A stretch of 64,000 nucleotides of DNA from Nitrospiraceae bacterium (GCA_035623075.1 DASPUC010000003.1:90982-154981), one strand, 5' to 3'; positions 27,931-37,412 are shown, counted from the stretch's first letter. Numbers and translations are program-made. Notes: a model not told the origin generated them from the letters alone.

Positions 27931-28974
27931 GTGAAACGAAAGGACAAGTTCAGCCATCTCTTTTCGTCCTCCTGTCTGATGGCAGGAATGTTGATCATCG
28001 TGTGTCAACCATCGGGGCTCGCGTGGGCCGAAGGGTTCGGTCCATTCCCAGTCCGGAATTTTCAACCCTTTCAACAGCTGGTCTTGAGCCTCCCGGGTGA
28101 CCGCGCCACAGTCGTCAAACCAGGTACGTTGGACTTGCGGCTGGAATTGGCCGAGACGGCGAGCATCTTCGATAGTGGGTCTCCCCAGACCACGGTCACC
28201 GTGAAGTTCGAGACCCTGCGGTCTGGTCTCTTCCTTCGGTACGGTGCCACTGAGAAATTGGAGATAGGCCTCGAAGTGCCGGTGCTCTACCGTTGGGATG
28301 GATTCATGGATGGGGCCATCAAACAGGTCGAGCGCGTAACGACCGGCTTGTCCCCAGCGCGCGCAGCGCTCAGCAACACTAACTTTGCATTCAATGTGAC
28401 CCATAGTGGACAAACAGTCATGACCGGAGGTCCCGGCGCGAGCGGACTGGGGGATACCATGCTCGTGAGCAAGTATCAGCTCGTCACCGAAACTGCGGCA
28501 ACACCCGCTGTCTCACTGAGAGGCGCCGTGAAGTTACCGACAGGAAATCAGGCCGAATTTTTCGGAAGCGGGAGTCCCGATTTTGGATTGGGTCTGCAGG
28601 TAGAGAAGCTTGTGGCGGGACGATTTGTCCTATATGCCAATCTTAATGGTGTCTTGCCCACAGGCACTATAGCGGGGTTCTCTTTGCAGCCGACCCTGTC
28701 TGCTATGGCGATCGCGGAGTATTTGTGGTCGGAGAACTTCTCGATCACCGCCCAGTTCGACTTCTATTCCACACCCTTTCACGGGACCGGCTCAGACGTG
28801 TTTGACAAGGGCGTGACGGAAACAGTCCTGGGGTTCAGCTATCGCATGGCTCCCCACTGGCTCTGGCAGGTCTATGCTGTCGAAAATGTGGATTTTATAA
28901 CCGGGAGCGCTGCGGACTTTACCCTTTCGACCGTGGTCACCTATCGATTTGAATCAGACCCAGGCCGACGCTGA
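27931..28974 (+). CDS. DUF3187-like outer-membrane protein
   Basis: This exported protein of about 348 residues from GTG 27931 has a signal peptide ('AGMLIIVCQPSGLAWAEG'). The opening of the mature part, 'GFGPFPVRNFQPFQQLVLSL', resembles the start of DUF3187 proteins. Repeated amphipathic strands ('FLRYGATEKLEIGLEVPVLY', 'WQVYAVENVDFITGSAADF') suggest a beta-barrel. The GTG follows the previous stop by one base (TGATGTG), which implies translational coupling to the barrel gene. An earlier in-frame start at 27874 would overlap that gene by 56 bases. The function is unknown; it is likely part of the same envelope operon. Confidence 0.75.
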   Translation: MKRKDKFSHLFSSSCLMAGMLIIVCQPSGLAWAEGFGPFPVRNFQPFQQLVLSLPGDRATVVKPGTLDLRLELAETASIFDSGSPQTTVTVKFETLRSGLFLRYGATEKLEIGLEVPVLYRWDGFMDGAIKQVERVTTGLSPARAALSNTNFAFNVTHSGQTVMTGGPGASGLGDTMLVSKYQLVTETAATPAVSLRGAVKLPTGNQAEFFGSGSPDFGLGLQVEKLVAGRFVLYANLNGVLPTGTIAGFSLQPTLSAMAIAEYLWSENFSITAQFDFYSTPFHGTGSDVFDKGVTETVLGFSYRMAPHWLWQVYAVENVDFITGSAADFTLSTVVTYRFESDPGRR

Positions 28975-29128
28975 AAGTAACTTAACGACCTAACCGCTTG
29001 ACAGTGTGGGGTTTGTATGTGAAACTGACATCTGCCAGCTAACAAGCCACCTTGCTGCTTCGTCTGAGCCTGTCTGAACCTAGACTTTTGTCACCAGGCC
29101 TTTACTTTCACGCAAAGGAGTGCGGTGT

Positions 29129-31075
29129 ATGTCGATCTTGAAGAGCATTTCCAGCCCAGCCGACCTGAAGCGGCTATCGCCTGTGCAATTTCCCACACTT
29201 TGCCAGGAGATCAGGGAGCAAATCATCAGTGTGGTCTCCAACGTGGGAGGCCACCTCGCGTCAAACTTGGGGGTCGTTGAACTCACCGTCGCCTTGCATT
29301 ACCTCCTAAACACCCCGAAGGACAAGATCGTCTGGGATACCAGCAATCAGGCCTATGCCCATAAACTGCTCACAGGCCGGCGCGAACGCTTCCATACCCT
29401 TCGGCAATACGGCGGGTTGAGCGGATTCTGCAAGCGGGAAGAAAGTGAATTTGATACGTTCAACGCCGGCCATGCCGGTACCGGCGTCTCGGCGGCCTTC
29501 GGGATGGTTGAAGCCCGTGAACAGTTGGGACAGAAGCACAAAGTCGTCTGCGTCGTCGGCGATGGAGCAATGACGGCGGGAATGACACTGGAAGGTTTAC
29601 ATCATGCCGGCGGGTTGGGAAAAGATTTTCTGGTGATCTTGAACGACAATCAAATGTCTATCTCGAAGAACGTCGGGGCGATTTCCTCCTACCTCAATCG
29701 CACCTTCACCGGGGAGTTTTACACGAAGATGCGAGAGGAGACAGGACAATTATTAAGGAAGATTCCTCGCATCGGCCTTGACATGAAGAAGCTCGCTCGG
29801 CGGGCCGAGGAGTTGGCCAAGGGAGCGATCCTTCCCGGTCTCTTGTTCGAAGAGCTCGGGTTTCAGTATGCCGGACCCATCGACGGCCACAATTTTGACC
29901 ACCTGCTTCCCACCTTGGACAATGTATTGAAGATGAAGGGCCCCGTCTTGCTGCACGTCATTACCAAAAAAGGGTTGGGTTATGAGCCGGCGGTGAAGAA
30001 CCCTGTCTGGTTTCATGCCTGTCCGTCCTTCGTGCGCGAAACCGGTGCACTGGCCATGAAGGCGGCGCGGCCGTCCTATACGCAGATTGCCATCGAGTCA
30101 TTGGTCAAGTTGGCCCGCGAAGACAAACGAGTCGTGGCGATCACGGCAGCGATGTGCGAAGGAACCGGCCTCAACATCTTTGAGAAGGAATTTCCGGAGC
30201 GATTGTATGACGTCGGGATTGCCGAACAGCACGCGGTCACGTTTGCCGCAGGCCTTGCGACTCAAGGGTTACGGCCGGTGGTTGCGATGTATGCGACGTT
30301 CTTGCAACGGGCGTACGATCAGGTGGTGCATGATGTCGCTACCCAGAATCTGCCGGTCACGTTGTGCATCGATCGCGGAGGGTTGGTCGCGGAGGACGGG
30401 ACGACGCACCACGGCGCCTTCGACTACGCCTATCTTCGACACGTGCCGAACATGGTGGTCATGGCGCCGAAAGACGAGAACGAATTACAACACATGCTCA
30501 AGACCGCTCTCCGGTATGATGGGCCTGCTTCGGTCCGATATCCGCGCGGAGTCAGCCTCGGTGTCGAGATGGATTCGCGGATGGATATGCTTCCGATCGG
30601 AAAAGGCGAGGTGCTGCGGGAGGGAACCGATGTCGCGATCATCGCGATCGGTGTGCCGGTCTGGCAAGCGGTGAAAGCCGCCGAACGGTTGAGCCAGGAC
30701 GGCGTGTCGACAGCGGTCGTTAATGCACGTTTCGTGAAACCGCTGGATCGTGAGTTGATCGTGGACGTGGCCAAGCGTGTCCGCTATGTTGTGACCGTCG
30801 AGGAGGGATGCAAGATGGGCGGGTTCGGCTCAGCCGTGCTCGAGACCCTCTCGGAGGCCGGTGTTACGGATGTGGCGACGAAAGTCATCGGATTGCCTGA
30901 TTGGTATATCGAACAGGGGCCTCAAGATCTTCTGCGCGAGCGGTACGGTTTGACGGCAGAGGGAATCTACCAGAGCGTGAAGGAACTCATCGGCAAAACG
31001 CCGGCAGCCAGAGACCGATTCACTGGTGCGGCATTGACAGACCATCTCCCGCACGGAGACGAGCAAGGCAGCTAG
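29129..31075 (+). CDS. dxs: 1-deoxy-D-xylulose-5-phosphate synthase
   Basis: Dxs condenses pyruvate and glyceraldehyde-3-phosphate using thiamine diphosphate, the first MEP-pathway step. From ATG 29129 (aaaggag eight bases upstream) the protein is 648 residues. It has 'GHLASNLGVVELTVALHY', the ThDP/Mg motif 'GDGAMTAGM..LNDNQMSIS', the catalytic Glu region 'DVGIAEQHAVTFAAGLA' and the C-terminal transketolase domain with 'VTVEEGCKMGGFGSAV'. ispG follows after 16 bases, so the two are probably co-transcribed. Together with ispH they feed squalene for hopanoids and the quinone side chain. Confidence 0.97.
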   Translation: MSILKSISSPADLKRLSPVQFPTLCQEIREQIISVVSNVGGHLASNLGVVELTVALHYLLNTPKDKIVWDTSNQAYAHKLLTGRRERFHTLRQYGGLSGFCKREESEFDTFNAGHAGTGVSAAFGMVEAREQLGQKHKVVCVVGDGAMTAGMTLEGLHHAGGLGKDFLVILNDNQMSISKNVGAISSYLNRTFTGEFYTKMREETGQLLRKIPRIGLDMKKLARRAEELAKGAILPGLLFEELGFQYAGPIDGHNFDHLLPTLDNVLKMKGPVLLHVITKKGLGYEPAVKNPVWFHACPSFVRETGALAMKAARPSYTQIAIESLVKLAREDKRVVAITAAMCEGTGLNIFEKEFPERLYDVGIAEQHAVTFAAGLATQGLRPVVAMYATFLQRAYDQVVHDVATQNLPVTLCIDRGGLVAEDGTTHHGAFDYAYLRHVPNMVVMAPKDENELQHMLKTALRYDGPASVRYPRGVSLGVEMDSRMDMLPIGKGEVLREGTDVAIIAIGVPVWQAVKAAERLSQDGVSTAVVNARFVKPLDRELIVDVAKRVRYVVTVEEGCKMGGFGSAVLETLSEAGVTDVATKVIGLPDWYIEQGPQDLLRERYGLTAEGIYQSVKELIGKTPAARDRFTGAALTDHLPHGDEQGS

Positions 31076-31091
31076 CTGCGACTAGATCGTC

Positions 31092-32282
31092 ATGCACATC
31101 ACCAGACGGAAAACACGGCAGATCAAAGTCGGTCCAGTGAAAATCGGAGGGGATGCTCCGGTATCCGTCCAGTCGATGTGTTCGACGGACACGCGGGATG
31201 TCGCGGCGACGATCGAGCAAATTCGCCAGCTCGAAGCGGCCGGATGCGAAGTGATTCGCGTCGCTGTGCCGGACGTCGAAGCGGCAAATGTCCTGAGCAA
31301 GATCAAAGCCGCCATGACCGTACCGTTGATTGCGGACATTCATTTCGATCACCGGCTGGCTCTGAAGGCGGCTGAAATCGTCGACTGTGTCCGGATCAAT
31401 CCCGGTAATATTGGCGCCTGGTGGAAAGTCGAGGAAGTGATCAAAGCGGTCAACGATGTCGGGATTCCGATTCGGGTAGGAGTCAATGGCGGCTCGCTCG
31501 AGCGACCCCTGTTGGATAAATACGGATGGCCCTCGCCCGAGGCATTGGCTGAATCGGCCCTCAACGCCGTTCACGCACTCGAAGACGTCGGCTTTACCAA
31601 CATGAAGGTGTCGCTCAAGGCGTCTGACGTTCATCACGCGATCGACGCCTATTGGCTCTTTGCTCATCAATCCGATTATCCGTTGCACATCGGCATTACC
31701 GAGGCTGGGACGGCCATGACCGGAGCCGTCAAGTCGGCGATGGGGCTGGGCTATTTGCTCTCGCAGGGGATTGGAGACACATTGCGGGTGTCATTGGCGG
31801 CCGATCCAGTCGAGGAAGTGAAAGTGGGATTTGAAATTCTGAAGTCGCTGGAACTCAGGCATCGAGGGATCAACGTCATCGCCTGTCCGACTTGTGGGCG
31901 GGTCGAGATCGACGTCGTTCGAATGGCCAACGAATTGGAGAAGAAGCTCGGACATATCAAGGCACCGCTCAACGTGTCGGTTCTGGGTTGCGTCGTCAAC
32001 GGGATCGGTGAAGGGAAAGAAGCTGACATCGGCATTGCCGGCGGAGAAGGAAAGGGAATTCTCTTCAAGAAGGGCAAGCTGGTTCGCAAGGTGCCGATGG
32101 ACGAATTAATGGATACCCTGATTCGGGAAGTTGAAATTCTCGCAAAAGAAAAAGAAGCCGAAGGAAACGGCGAGGCGGTATCAGCCACTCAGCCCCATTC
32201 CGAGTGGGAGCCGGTTGTTCCTCACTCCGATCAGCCGTCGACGCTCGGGAAAGAAATTCCCGTCCTTTCAAATAAGCGGTAG
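31092..32282 (+). CDS. ispG: 4-hydroxy-3-methylbut-2-enyl diphosphate synthase (IspG/GcpE)
   Basis: IspG is a [4Fe-4S] enzyme that converts the cyclodiphosphate intermediate of the MEP pathway into HMBPP. The 396-residue protein shows 'GGDAPVSVQSMCSTDTRD', 'ADIHFDHRLAL', 'VRINPGNIG' and the iron-sulfur cysteines in 'IACPTCGRVEID' and 'VLGCVVNGIGEGKEADIG'. The last ~45 residues are a low-complexity extension that the family usually lacks. dxs lies immediately upstream and tRNA-Cys downstream. Confidence 0.96.
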   Translation: MHITRRKTRQIKVGPVKIGGDAPVSVQSMCSTDTRDVAATIEQIRQLEAAGCEVIRVAVPDVEAANVLSKIKAAMTVPLIADIHFDHRLALKAAEIVDCVRINPGNIGAWWKVEEVIKAVNDVGIPIRVGVNGGSLERPLLDKYGWPSPEALAESALNAVHALEDVGFTNMKVSLKASDVHHAIDAYWLFAHQSDYPLHIGITEAGTAMTGAVKSAMGLGYLLSQGIGDTLRVSLAADPVEEVKVGFEILKSLELRHRGINVIACPTCGRVEIDVVRMANELEKKLGHIKAPLNVSVLGCVVNGIGEGKEADIGIAGGEGKGILFKKGKLVRKVPMDELMDTLIREVEILAKEKEAEGNGEAVSATQPHSEWEPVVPHSDQPSTLGKEIPVLSNKR

Positions 32283-32344
32283 TCCACTCTCCCCTCACCA
32301 CTAGCCCCGTGCCCCTTGCCCAGACTATAATGCCGCCCTCGCGA

Positions 32345-32419
32345 GGCGCCGTACCCAAGTGGTAAGGGAGCAGTCTGCAAAACTGCGATGCAGCGGTTCG
32401 AACCCGCTCGGCGCCTCCA
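32345..32419 (+). tRNA. tRNA-Cys (GCA)
   Basis: The acceptor stem GGCGCCG/CGGCGCC (32345-32351 with 32409-32415) is perfect. The anticodon stem GCAGT/ACTGC encloses loop CTGCAAA with anticodon GCA. A standard TTCGAAC T-loop is present, and the 3' CCA is encoded (32417-32419). Confidence 0.97.
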
Positions 32420-32515
32420 AATCGCGCTTCATGCGTGCTGACGGCATTCCAACTCGGGATCATCATGATTTTCGTAACATGCTTCCTCGGCGGTTAGAGG
32501 TGACTCCCTCGTAAA

Positions 32516-32544
32516 TTGACGAGTAATTGGTGGGATGTTAGAAT
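32516..32544 (+). promoter_or_regulatory. Sigma70-type promoter of hpnH
   Basis: There is a -35 box TTGACG at 32516-32521, a 17-base spacer, and a -10 box TAGAAT at 32539-32544, 88 bases upstream of hpnH. Confidence 0.65.
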
Positions 32545-32631
32545 CCAGCTGAACCTGAAGGGGTCTACTAGCCAGACTCCCACCCATAGCCGTTCACCAT
32601 TACAGCACAGCGTCAAGAGAAGGAAAACTGG

Positions 32632-33648
32632 ATGGCCGTTCCGATTTCTCAGATGTTGACGGTTTCAAAGTATGTCCTCACCCAGAAGCTCAAAGGGGTG
32701 AAACGGTACCCATTGGTGCTCATGCTTGAACCGTTGTTCCGCTGCAATCTGGCCTGTGCTGGTTGTGGAAAAATTCAATATCCTGATCACGTCCTCGACA
32801 AGCGGCTGACACCGGAGCAATGCTGGGCTGCGGCGGAGGAGTGCGGGGTACCAATCGTGAGTATCCCGGGCGGCGAACCGTTGATACATCCGGAGATCGC
32901 CAAGATTGTTGAAGGGCTCGTGGATCAAAAGCGGTATGTCTATCTCTGCACGAACGCCATCCTCTTGGAGCGCAAGCTCGATGAATACAAGCCCTCGAAG
33001 TACCTCACGTTCAGCGTCCATATGGACGGGTTGCGCGACGAACACGATCTAGCAGTGTGCCGTGACGGGGTCTACGACATCGCGTTAAAGGCGATCAAGG
33101 CGGCACTCAAGCGGGGTCACCGTGTGACGACGAATACGACGTTGTTCGACGATGCCAATCCGGAGCGTGTGCGGAAATTCTTTGACGAAATGATGGAGCT
33201 CGGTGTGGAAGGCATGATGATTTCTCCGGGCTATAGCTACCAGAAGGCGCCGGACCAGCAGCATTTCTTGAAGCGCGCGAGGACGCGGGAATTATTCTCG
33301 CGGATTCTCGGCCGCCCCAAGAGAAGCTGGCGATTCAATCAGTCTCCGTTGTTTTTGGACTTCTTAATGGGCCGGCGAGAATACCAATGCACTCCCTGGG
33401 GGAATCCGACCTACAATGTATTCGGCTGGCAAAAACCCTGTTATCTGTTGCAGGAAGGATATACACAAACGTTTCGTGACCTTATGGAGCTGACCGAGTG
33501 GGATCGTTATGGTACAGGGCGGAACGAAAAATGCGCCGACTGCATGGTGCATTGCGGCTATGAAGCCTCTGCGGTGGAGGATACTTTCGGCTCCGTTTCA
33601 GGCTTCAGTCGGACCGTTAAATTGACCTTGCTCCCCACGTCCCGATAG
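32632..33648 (+). CDS. hpnH: Hopanoid biosynthesis radical SAM protein HpnH
   Basis: HpnH joins an adenosyl radical to hopene, making the C35 adenosylhopane skeleton. The 338-residue protein has the radical-SAM CX3CX2C cluster motif at Cys38, Cys42 and Cys45 ('RCNLACAGCG'), the SAM-binding 'SIPGGEPLIHPEI', and the HpnH-type C-terminal Cys set ('CADCMVHCGYEASAVEDTFG'). Length and motif spacing match the hopanoid family closely. It has its own promoter at 32516-32544 and is separate from shc and hpnG. All three enzymes leading to ribosylhopane are nonetheless within 12 kb. Confidence 0.95.
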   Translation: MAVPISQMLTVSKYVLTQKLKGVKRYPLVLMLEPLFRCNLACAGCGKIQYPDHVLDKRLTPEQCWAAAEECGVPIVSIPGGEPLIHPEIAKIVEGLVDQKRYVYLCTNAILLERKLDEYKPSKYLTFSVHMDGLRDEHDLAVCRDGVYDIALKAIKAALKRGHRVTTNTTLFDDANPERVRKFFDEMMELGVEGMMISPGYSYQKAPDQQHFLKRARTRELFSRILGRPKRSWRFNQSPLFLDFLMGRREYQCTPWGNPTYNVFGWQKPCYLLQEGYTQTFRDLMELTEWDRYGTGRNEKCADCMVHCGYEASAVEDTFGSVSGFSRTVKLTLLPTSR

Positions 33649-33716
33649 TACCTCGCGTGAAGGTTCTTCCGCAACTTGGTGTTCTTCACACACGCTTCAC
33701 GCCTTATGGCTATTCA

Positions 33717-34109
33717 ATGACCGATACGAAGAACCACAGTGGTGGCCAGGGTGGAGGCCTTGAGGGAAGAGTGTTCAGGCCGGCTTCATTCGATGAAGTT
33801 GCCGAGGCCGTTGAACTCGCGTTCGACTATCGGGGTGACGTGACGTTGTCGTTAAAATCGGGCGAATCACTGTGTGGCTACATCTTCAATCGCCGCCTGG
33901 CGGGATCAGAATCTACCATCGAATTGTTTCCTGCCGAGAACTCGAATGCCGCCATCGTTCGTTACGGTGACATTGCCGCGATTGCCTTTACCGGCGAAGA
34001 CACGGCTACAGGCAAGTCATGGGAAGCGTGGATGGCAAAAAAAGAATCAGAACGACGGGCTGAAGCCGAACGCGTGGCCACCGAGGCGAAGGCCCGAGGG
34101 CATCTCTAA
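33717..34109 (+). CDS. Conserved small protein downstream of hpnH, function unknown
   Basis: From ATG 33717 the product is 130 residues; the frame could also start at GTG 33657. It has a Gly-rich N-terminus, then a compact segment with small-beta-barrel character ('GDVTLSLKSGESLCGYIFNR', 'STIELFPAENSNAAIVRYGDIAAIAF') and a charged helical tail ('MAKKESERRAEAERVATEAKA'). There is no signal peptide, so it is probably cytosolic. Its position directly behind hpnH hints at a role with hopanoids, but nothing in the sequence proves it. Confidence 0.65.
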   Translation: MTDTKNHSGGQGGGLEGRVFRPASFDEVAEAVELAFDYRGDVTLSLKSGESLCGYIFNRRLAGSESTIELFPAENSNAAIVRYGDIAAIAFTGEDTATGKSWEAWMAKKESERRAEAERVATEAKARGHL

Positions 34110-34440
34110 GCTTTTCACCACCGTTCGCATCTGGTCCTCTCATATCCCACACGCTTCCCGAGCCACTTCGGAAGAATTTCGCCAGTTTGGCTGCGCGAAT
34201 GAAGTCGGGTGTCAAGAACACTGCTATTTCCAAGTCCTTGGAAACGTGCTTATTTTTACAGTAACTTCGCGCCTCCTCTCGTTGACAAACAGGAAGCCCC
34301 ATGCTAAAAGGGTCGGCCTTAAAATTAGGCGAGCCTGCTCAGAGAAGCTGTTCTGTTGTGTGAGGGAGCAAGCGGAAACTCACCGGCAGAAAATCGGTAA
34401 CGTCGCGTACGTGAGGTGCAACCAAACAAGGGGGATTCAG

Positions 34441-34956
34441 TTGCGGCGGAGCGTGCTTGCCGCCGTGATAGGAACAATTGGGCTGGGCGGCTTCCCTTCT
34501 GTCGTTTCGGCGACGCATGAAGCCGACCACCGGTTCACGGTCGAGGGGTTCGTCTGTGACGCCGATGGAAAAGGCAGCGCCAATGTCGATGTCTTGGTGA
34601 AGGATACCAAGGTCTCCTACGGTCAGATCGTGAAAACCGATGGAGATGGGTACTATAAGGCGACGTTTCATCTTCATAACGACAATCTTGGCGATCCACT
34701 GTTGGTGGAAGCCAAAGGAGAGCAGCAAGATCATAAGATACAATTTGATCCGAAAGACCTGGAGACGGAACGAAAAGTTCAGGTGAACTTCGGGACCGGC
34801 TGTATTCACGATGTGAACAGTCCTCCGGTGTGGGTTTTTCTTGGGTTAGGGGCCGGAGCCGTGGCCGTTGGCGGGTTCGTGTGCATGAAGATGGTTCGTT
34901 CGTGGCGAAGGCAAGAACAGAAGCGGGGGAAATCGCAAGGGAAACGCAAGAAATAA
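34441..34956 (+). CDS. Exported protein with carboxypeptidase-regulatory-like fold and C-terminal anchor
   Basis: From TTG 34441 (aaggggg ribosome binding site just upstream) the product is 171 residues. It has a signal peptide ('VLAAVIGTIGLGGFPSVVSATH'), then a single Ig-like/CarboxypepD-regulatory segment ('FTVEGFVCDADGKGSANVDVLVKDTK'). A C-terminal membrane segment ('VWVFLGLGAGAVAVGGFV') and a Lys/Arg-rich tail follow. The frame continues upstream to 33874, but those codons overlap the previous gene and look like noise. It is followed by a strong terminator and then the cytochrome cluster, so it may be a separate unit. Function unknown. Confidence 0.65.
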   Translation: MRRSVLAAVIGTIGLGGFPSVVSATHEADHRFTVEGFVCDADGKGSANVDVLVKDTKVSYGQIVKTDGDGYYKATFHLHNDNLGDPLLVEAKGEQQDHKIQFDPKDLETERKVQVNFGTGCIHDVNSPPVWVFLGLGAGAVAVGGFVCMKMVRSWRRQEQKRGKSQGKRKK

Positions 34957-35054
34957 CCGATGGCGGTCCGTGGGGCTGATGTGCACCTCGCCGGATCGGT
35001 CAGTTGAAGTGGCGGAGAGTCTGCGCGTGGCTTCAAGGGATGCGTTAAGGATCG

Positions 35055-35099
35055 GCGCTTTTGCTGGGGCAGCTTTGCCCCGGTCAAAGCGCTTTTTTT
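35055..35099 (+). terminator. Strong intrinsic terminator ahead of the cytochrome cluster
   Basis: The outer arms GCGCTTT (35055-35061) and AAAGCGC (35086-35092) enclose an inner GGGGC/GCCCC stem, followed at once by seven T residues (35093-35099). It would end transcription of the upstream gene. Only 43 bases separate it from the first cytochrome gene, so the cluster's promoter must either lie just after it or read through it, in which case the hairpin could act as an attenuator. Confidence 0.85.
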
Positions 35100-35141
35100 C
35101 GCCTTTGATTCTCAATTTATTATAAGGAGCGAGGGATCGAT

Positions 35142-35651
35142 ATGAAGCAGATGACGTGTGCACAGCTGGCGATAGTTCTGGGATTGGGATGGGCCGTGGT
35201 GGGCTGCGGAGAAGGTGGGGAAGGGCCGATTGTTCCTCCGCCGCCAGCTCCTGCTGAATATGCCGACAAACATATGCCGGCCGGTTGGTGGACGGATGCA
35301 GCGAAGATGGAAGAAGGGAGAAAGCTGTTCATCGGCGAAACGAATCCGGATGTGAACTGTGCCAGCTGTCACGGGAAAGACGGCAAACCGGTCAAGGCTG
35401 GCGCGCGAGACTTCCGCAACGGTGAACGCATGAAGCTCTATTCCGATTCCGTCTGGTTCTGGCGCATTTCCGAAGGCGTGCCCAACACGAAGATGAAGGC
35501 GTGGAAGAGCAAGCTCTCCGAGGATGACCGATGGAAGCTGATGCTGTTCGAGCGGAATTTCGGATTGGCCGGAAAGGCTTGGGACGTTGAAAAGAAGCTA
35601 TGGGCTGACGCGGGCACTATCGCAGTGGCGTCAGCAGAGACGGCGAAGTAA
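35142..35651 (+). CDS. Monoheme c-type cytochrome, lipoprotein
   Basis: This 169-residue exported cytochrome has a lipobox-like 'AVVGCG' after the signal segment, then a Pro-rich linker and one heme motif CASCH (residues 73-77). Met residues later on ('NTKMKAWKSK') are candidate sixth ligands. An aaggagcgaggg ribosome binding site supports the start. It is the first gene of the respiratory cluster and is likely an electron carrier tethered to the periplasmic face. Confidence 0.88.
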   Translation: MKQMTCAQLAIVLGLGWAVVGCGEGGEGPIVPPPPAPAEYADKHMPAGWWTDAAKMEEGRKLFIGETNPDVNCASCHGKDGKPVKAGARDFRNGERMKLYSDSVWFWRISEGVPNTKMKAWKSKLSEDDRWKLMLFERNFGLAGKAWDVEKKLWADAGTIAVASAETAK

Positions 35652-35708
35652 TCAAGACAGCAAGCGCCGGTCGAATGTCGATTTAGGGGAGGAGGGCGGC
35701 GAAACATC

Positions 35709-37412
35709 ATGAAAACATGGCAGCGTAGTCTGTTCGCTCTCTGTGCGCTCGTGGCGCTGTTCGGAGGAGCGGCATATGCCCAGGCTCCCGGGGCGCCTCC
35801 GGTGGAGTTTCCCTACACGGGTAACCGCACCGCGGTCTGGATCGTCGCCCAACTCCACATCCTGTTTGCCGCCTTCATCCTCGGTGCTCCCATCTTCGTC
35901 GTCATCTCGGAGTGGTTGGGGTACCGGAAACAGGATCCTCGCTACGATCGTCTGGCGAAGGAGGTCATGAAGGTCACGGTCATTCTCTACAGTATGACCG
36001 CCCTCACCGGCGGACTGTTTATCTTCGTCCTGTTGGCGACCTATCCGCAGTTCACCACCTGGTTGATCAATCATTTCTTTCTCGTTTTCGCAGTCGTCTA
36101 TCCGCTCTTATTCATTGGAGAAACGATTCTGCTCTACATGTACTTCTATTCCTGGGATGCCTGGAAAGGGGAGAAGAAGGCCCGGCATATCGCGTTGGGT
36201 GTCCTGCTCAATCTGGTCGGAACCATTACCTTGTTTGTGATTGACGGTCCGACATCGTTCATGAACACACCGGTGAAAGCGGAAGGCATGTCCCCTGCCG
36301 AGTTTCTTGCGACGGCCACGCTGTGGGACAAGATCTATAACTACAGTTGGATGCCCATGAATCTACACCGTCTCGTCGGCAATGTGACGTTCGGTGGGTT
36401 CATCACGGGGTTGGTTGCGGCCTACATGTACATGGCGGCGAAGAAAGAGGAAGAACGGGCCTATTACGATTGGATGGGCTTTGTCGGAAATCTGATCGGT
36501 GTCGGTGCGTTGTTGTTCCTCCCCTTCATGGGCTATCTGCTGGCCTACGAATTGTGTGACTACGATGCCTCGATCTGTCCGTACATGATGGCGGACCAGC
36601 TCTCCATGTTCTTCGAGATGCAAGGGGCCATGGTGGGACTTATCTTCCTGGCCAGCAATTATTATATCTGGCTCAGCATGAAACGCATCGAGGGGGTGGA
36701 ACGGGTGAGGATGACCATCTTTGCTCCGATTGTGATGGTGGCTTTGCCTTTTGTGATGACGTGGGCCTGGGATCGATTCCCTGTCCCTGATCCAATGTCG
36801 TTAGCGATCCTAATCCCGTTGACTCTCCTTCCCGTGGTGCTCGGCCGATTCATCCCTTTGACGGTGTCCTCCCGCACGGTCATCAAAGTCGGTTTCCTGA
36901 TGGTCGTGGTTGGGGACGCGATCTGGTTGACTCCACACGGGTTCGTCCCGACCGGTGCCAAGTTAGTGGCCGAACTCGAGCTGCCGTCGGATTGGAATTT
37001 TCTAGCGTTGATGCCGGCCAAGAATTCCGCGGCATTTACGTTAGTCTTCGTCACGGTCGTGAACTACATCATTTATAACCGAGCCATCAGTCAAGGTACG
37101 ATCGTCTGGGGCAAGATCGATTTCGCGTCGCAGTTCGTCCTGGTCTTCCTGGCCTTCAGCGCCATCTGGACGATGGGGTTGATGGGAGCGGTTCGATCGC
37201 TGCTGCGGAAATATTTTCACACCTACAATCTGCTCCCGGACTTCACGGCAGAATCATTTACGCCGACCTTGGCCTATTCTGCCTGGTGGATTACCGCGAT
37301 CACCGTTGCTTTCTATGTGGTCGTCAGTTTCGCTATCTTCGTCACGCTCAGGCCTTCTGAAGCGAAAGGACATGCGCCGGAGGGGAGTCCGGCCCCTGCC
37401 GGGGCCAAGTGA
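35709..37412 (+). CDS. CydA-like (cytochrome bd subunit I-related) multi-heme membrane protein, copy 1
   Basis: This 567-residue protein with about 13 membrane segments is related to subunit I of cytochrome bd. His50 in 'IVAQLHILFAAFILG' and His220 in 'PMNLHRLVGNVTFGGF' match two of the CydA heme ligands, and 'GETILLYMYFYSWDAW' resembles the conserved Glu-bearing helix. The usual quinol-loop signature GRQPW is absent and no CydB is encoded nearby. It also starts with what looks like a cleavable signal ('LFGGAAYAQAP'), which is odd for CydA. In this cluster it may pass electrons to or from cytochrome c instead of oxidising quinol with oxygen. That role is inference; the CydA relationship is seen. 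Confidence 0.85.
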   Translation: MKTWQRSLFALCALVALFGGAAYAQAPGAPPVEFPYTGNRTAVWIVAQLHILFAAFILGAPIFVVISEWLGYRKQDPRYDRLAKEVMKVTVILYSMTALTGGLFIFVLLATYPQFTTWLINHFFLVFAVVYPLLFIGETILLYMYFYSWDAWKGEKKARHIALGVLLNLVGTITLFVIDGPTSFMNTPVKAEGMSPAEFLATATLWDKIYNYSWMPMNLHRLVGNVTFGGFITGLVAAYMYMAAKKEEERAYYDWMGFVGNLIGVGALLFLPFMGYLLAYELCDYDASICPYMMADQLSMFFEMQGAMVGLIFLASNYYIWLSMKRIEGVERVRMTIFAPIVMVALPFVMTWAWDRFPVPDPMSLAILIPLTLLPVVLGRFIPLTVSSRTVIKVGFLMVVVGDAIWLTPHGFVPTGAKLVAELELPSDWNFLALMPAKNSAAFTLVFVTVVNYIIYNRAISQGTIVWGKIDFASQFVLVFLAFSAIWTMGLMGAVRSLLRKYFHTYNLLPDFTAESFTPTLAYSAWWITAITVAFYVVVSFAIFVTLRPSEAKGHAPEGSPAPAGAK

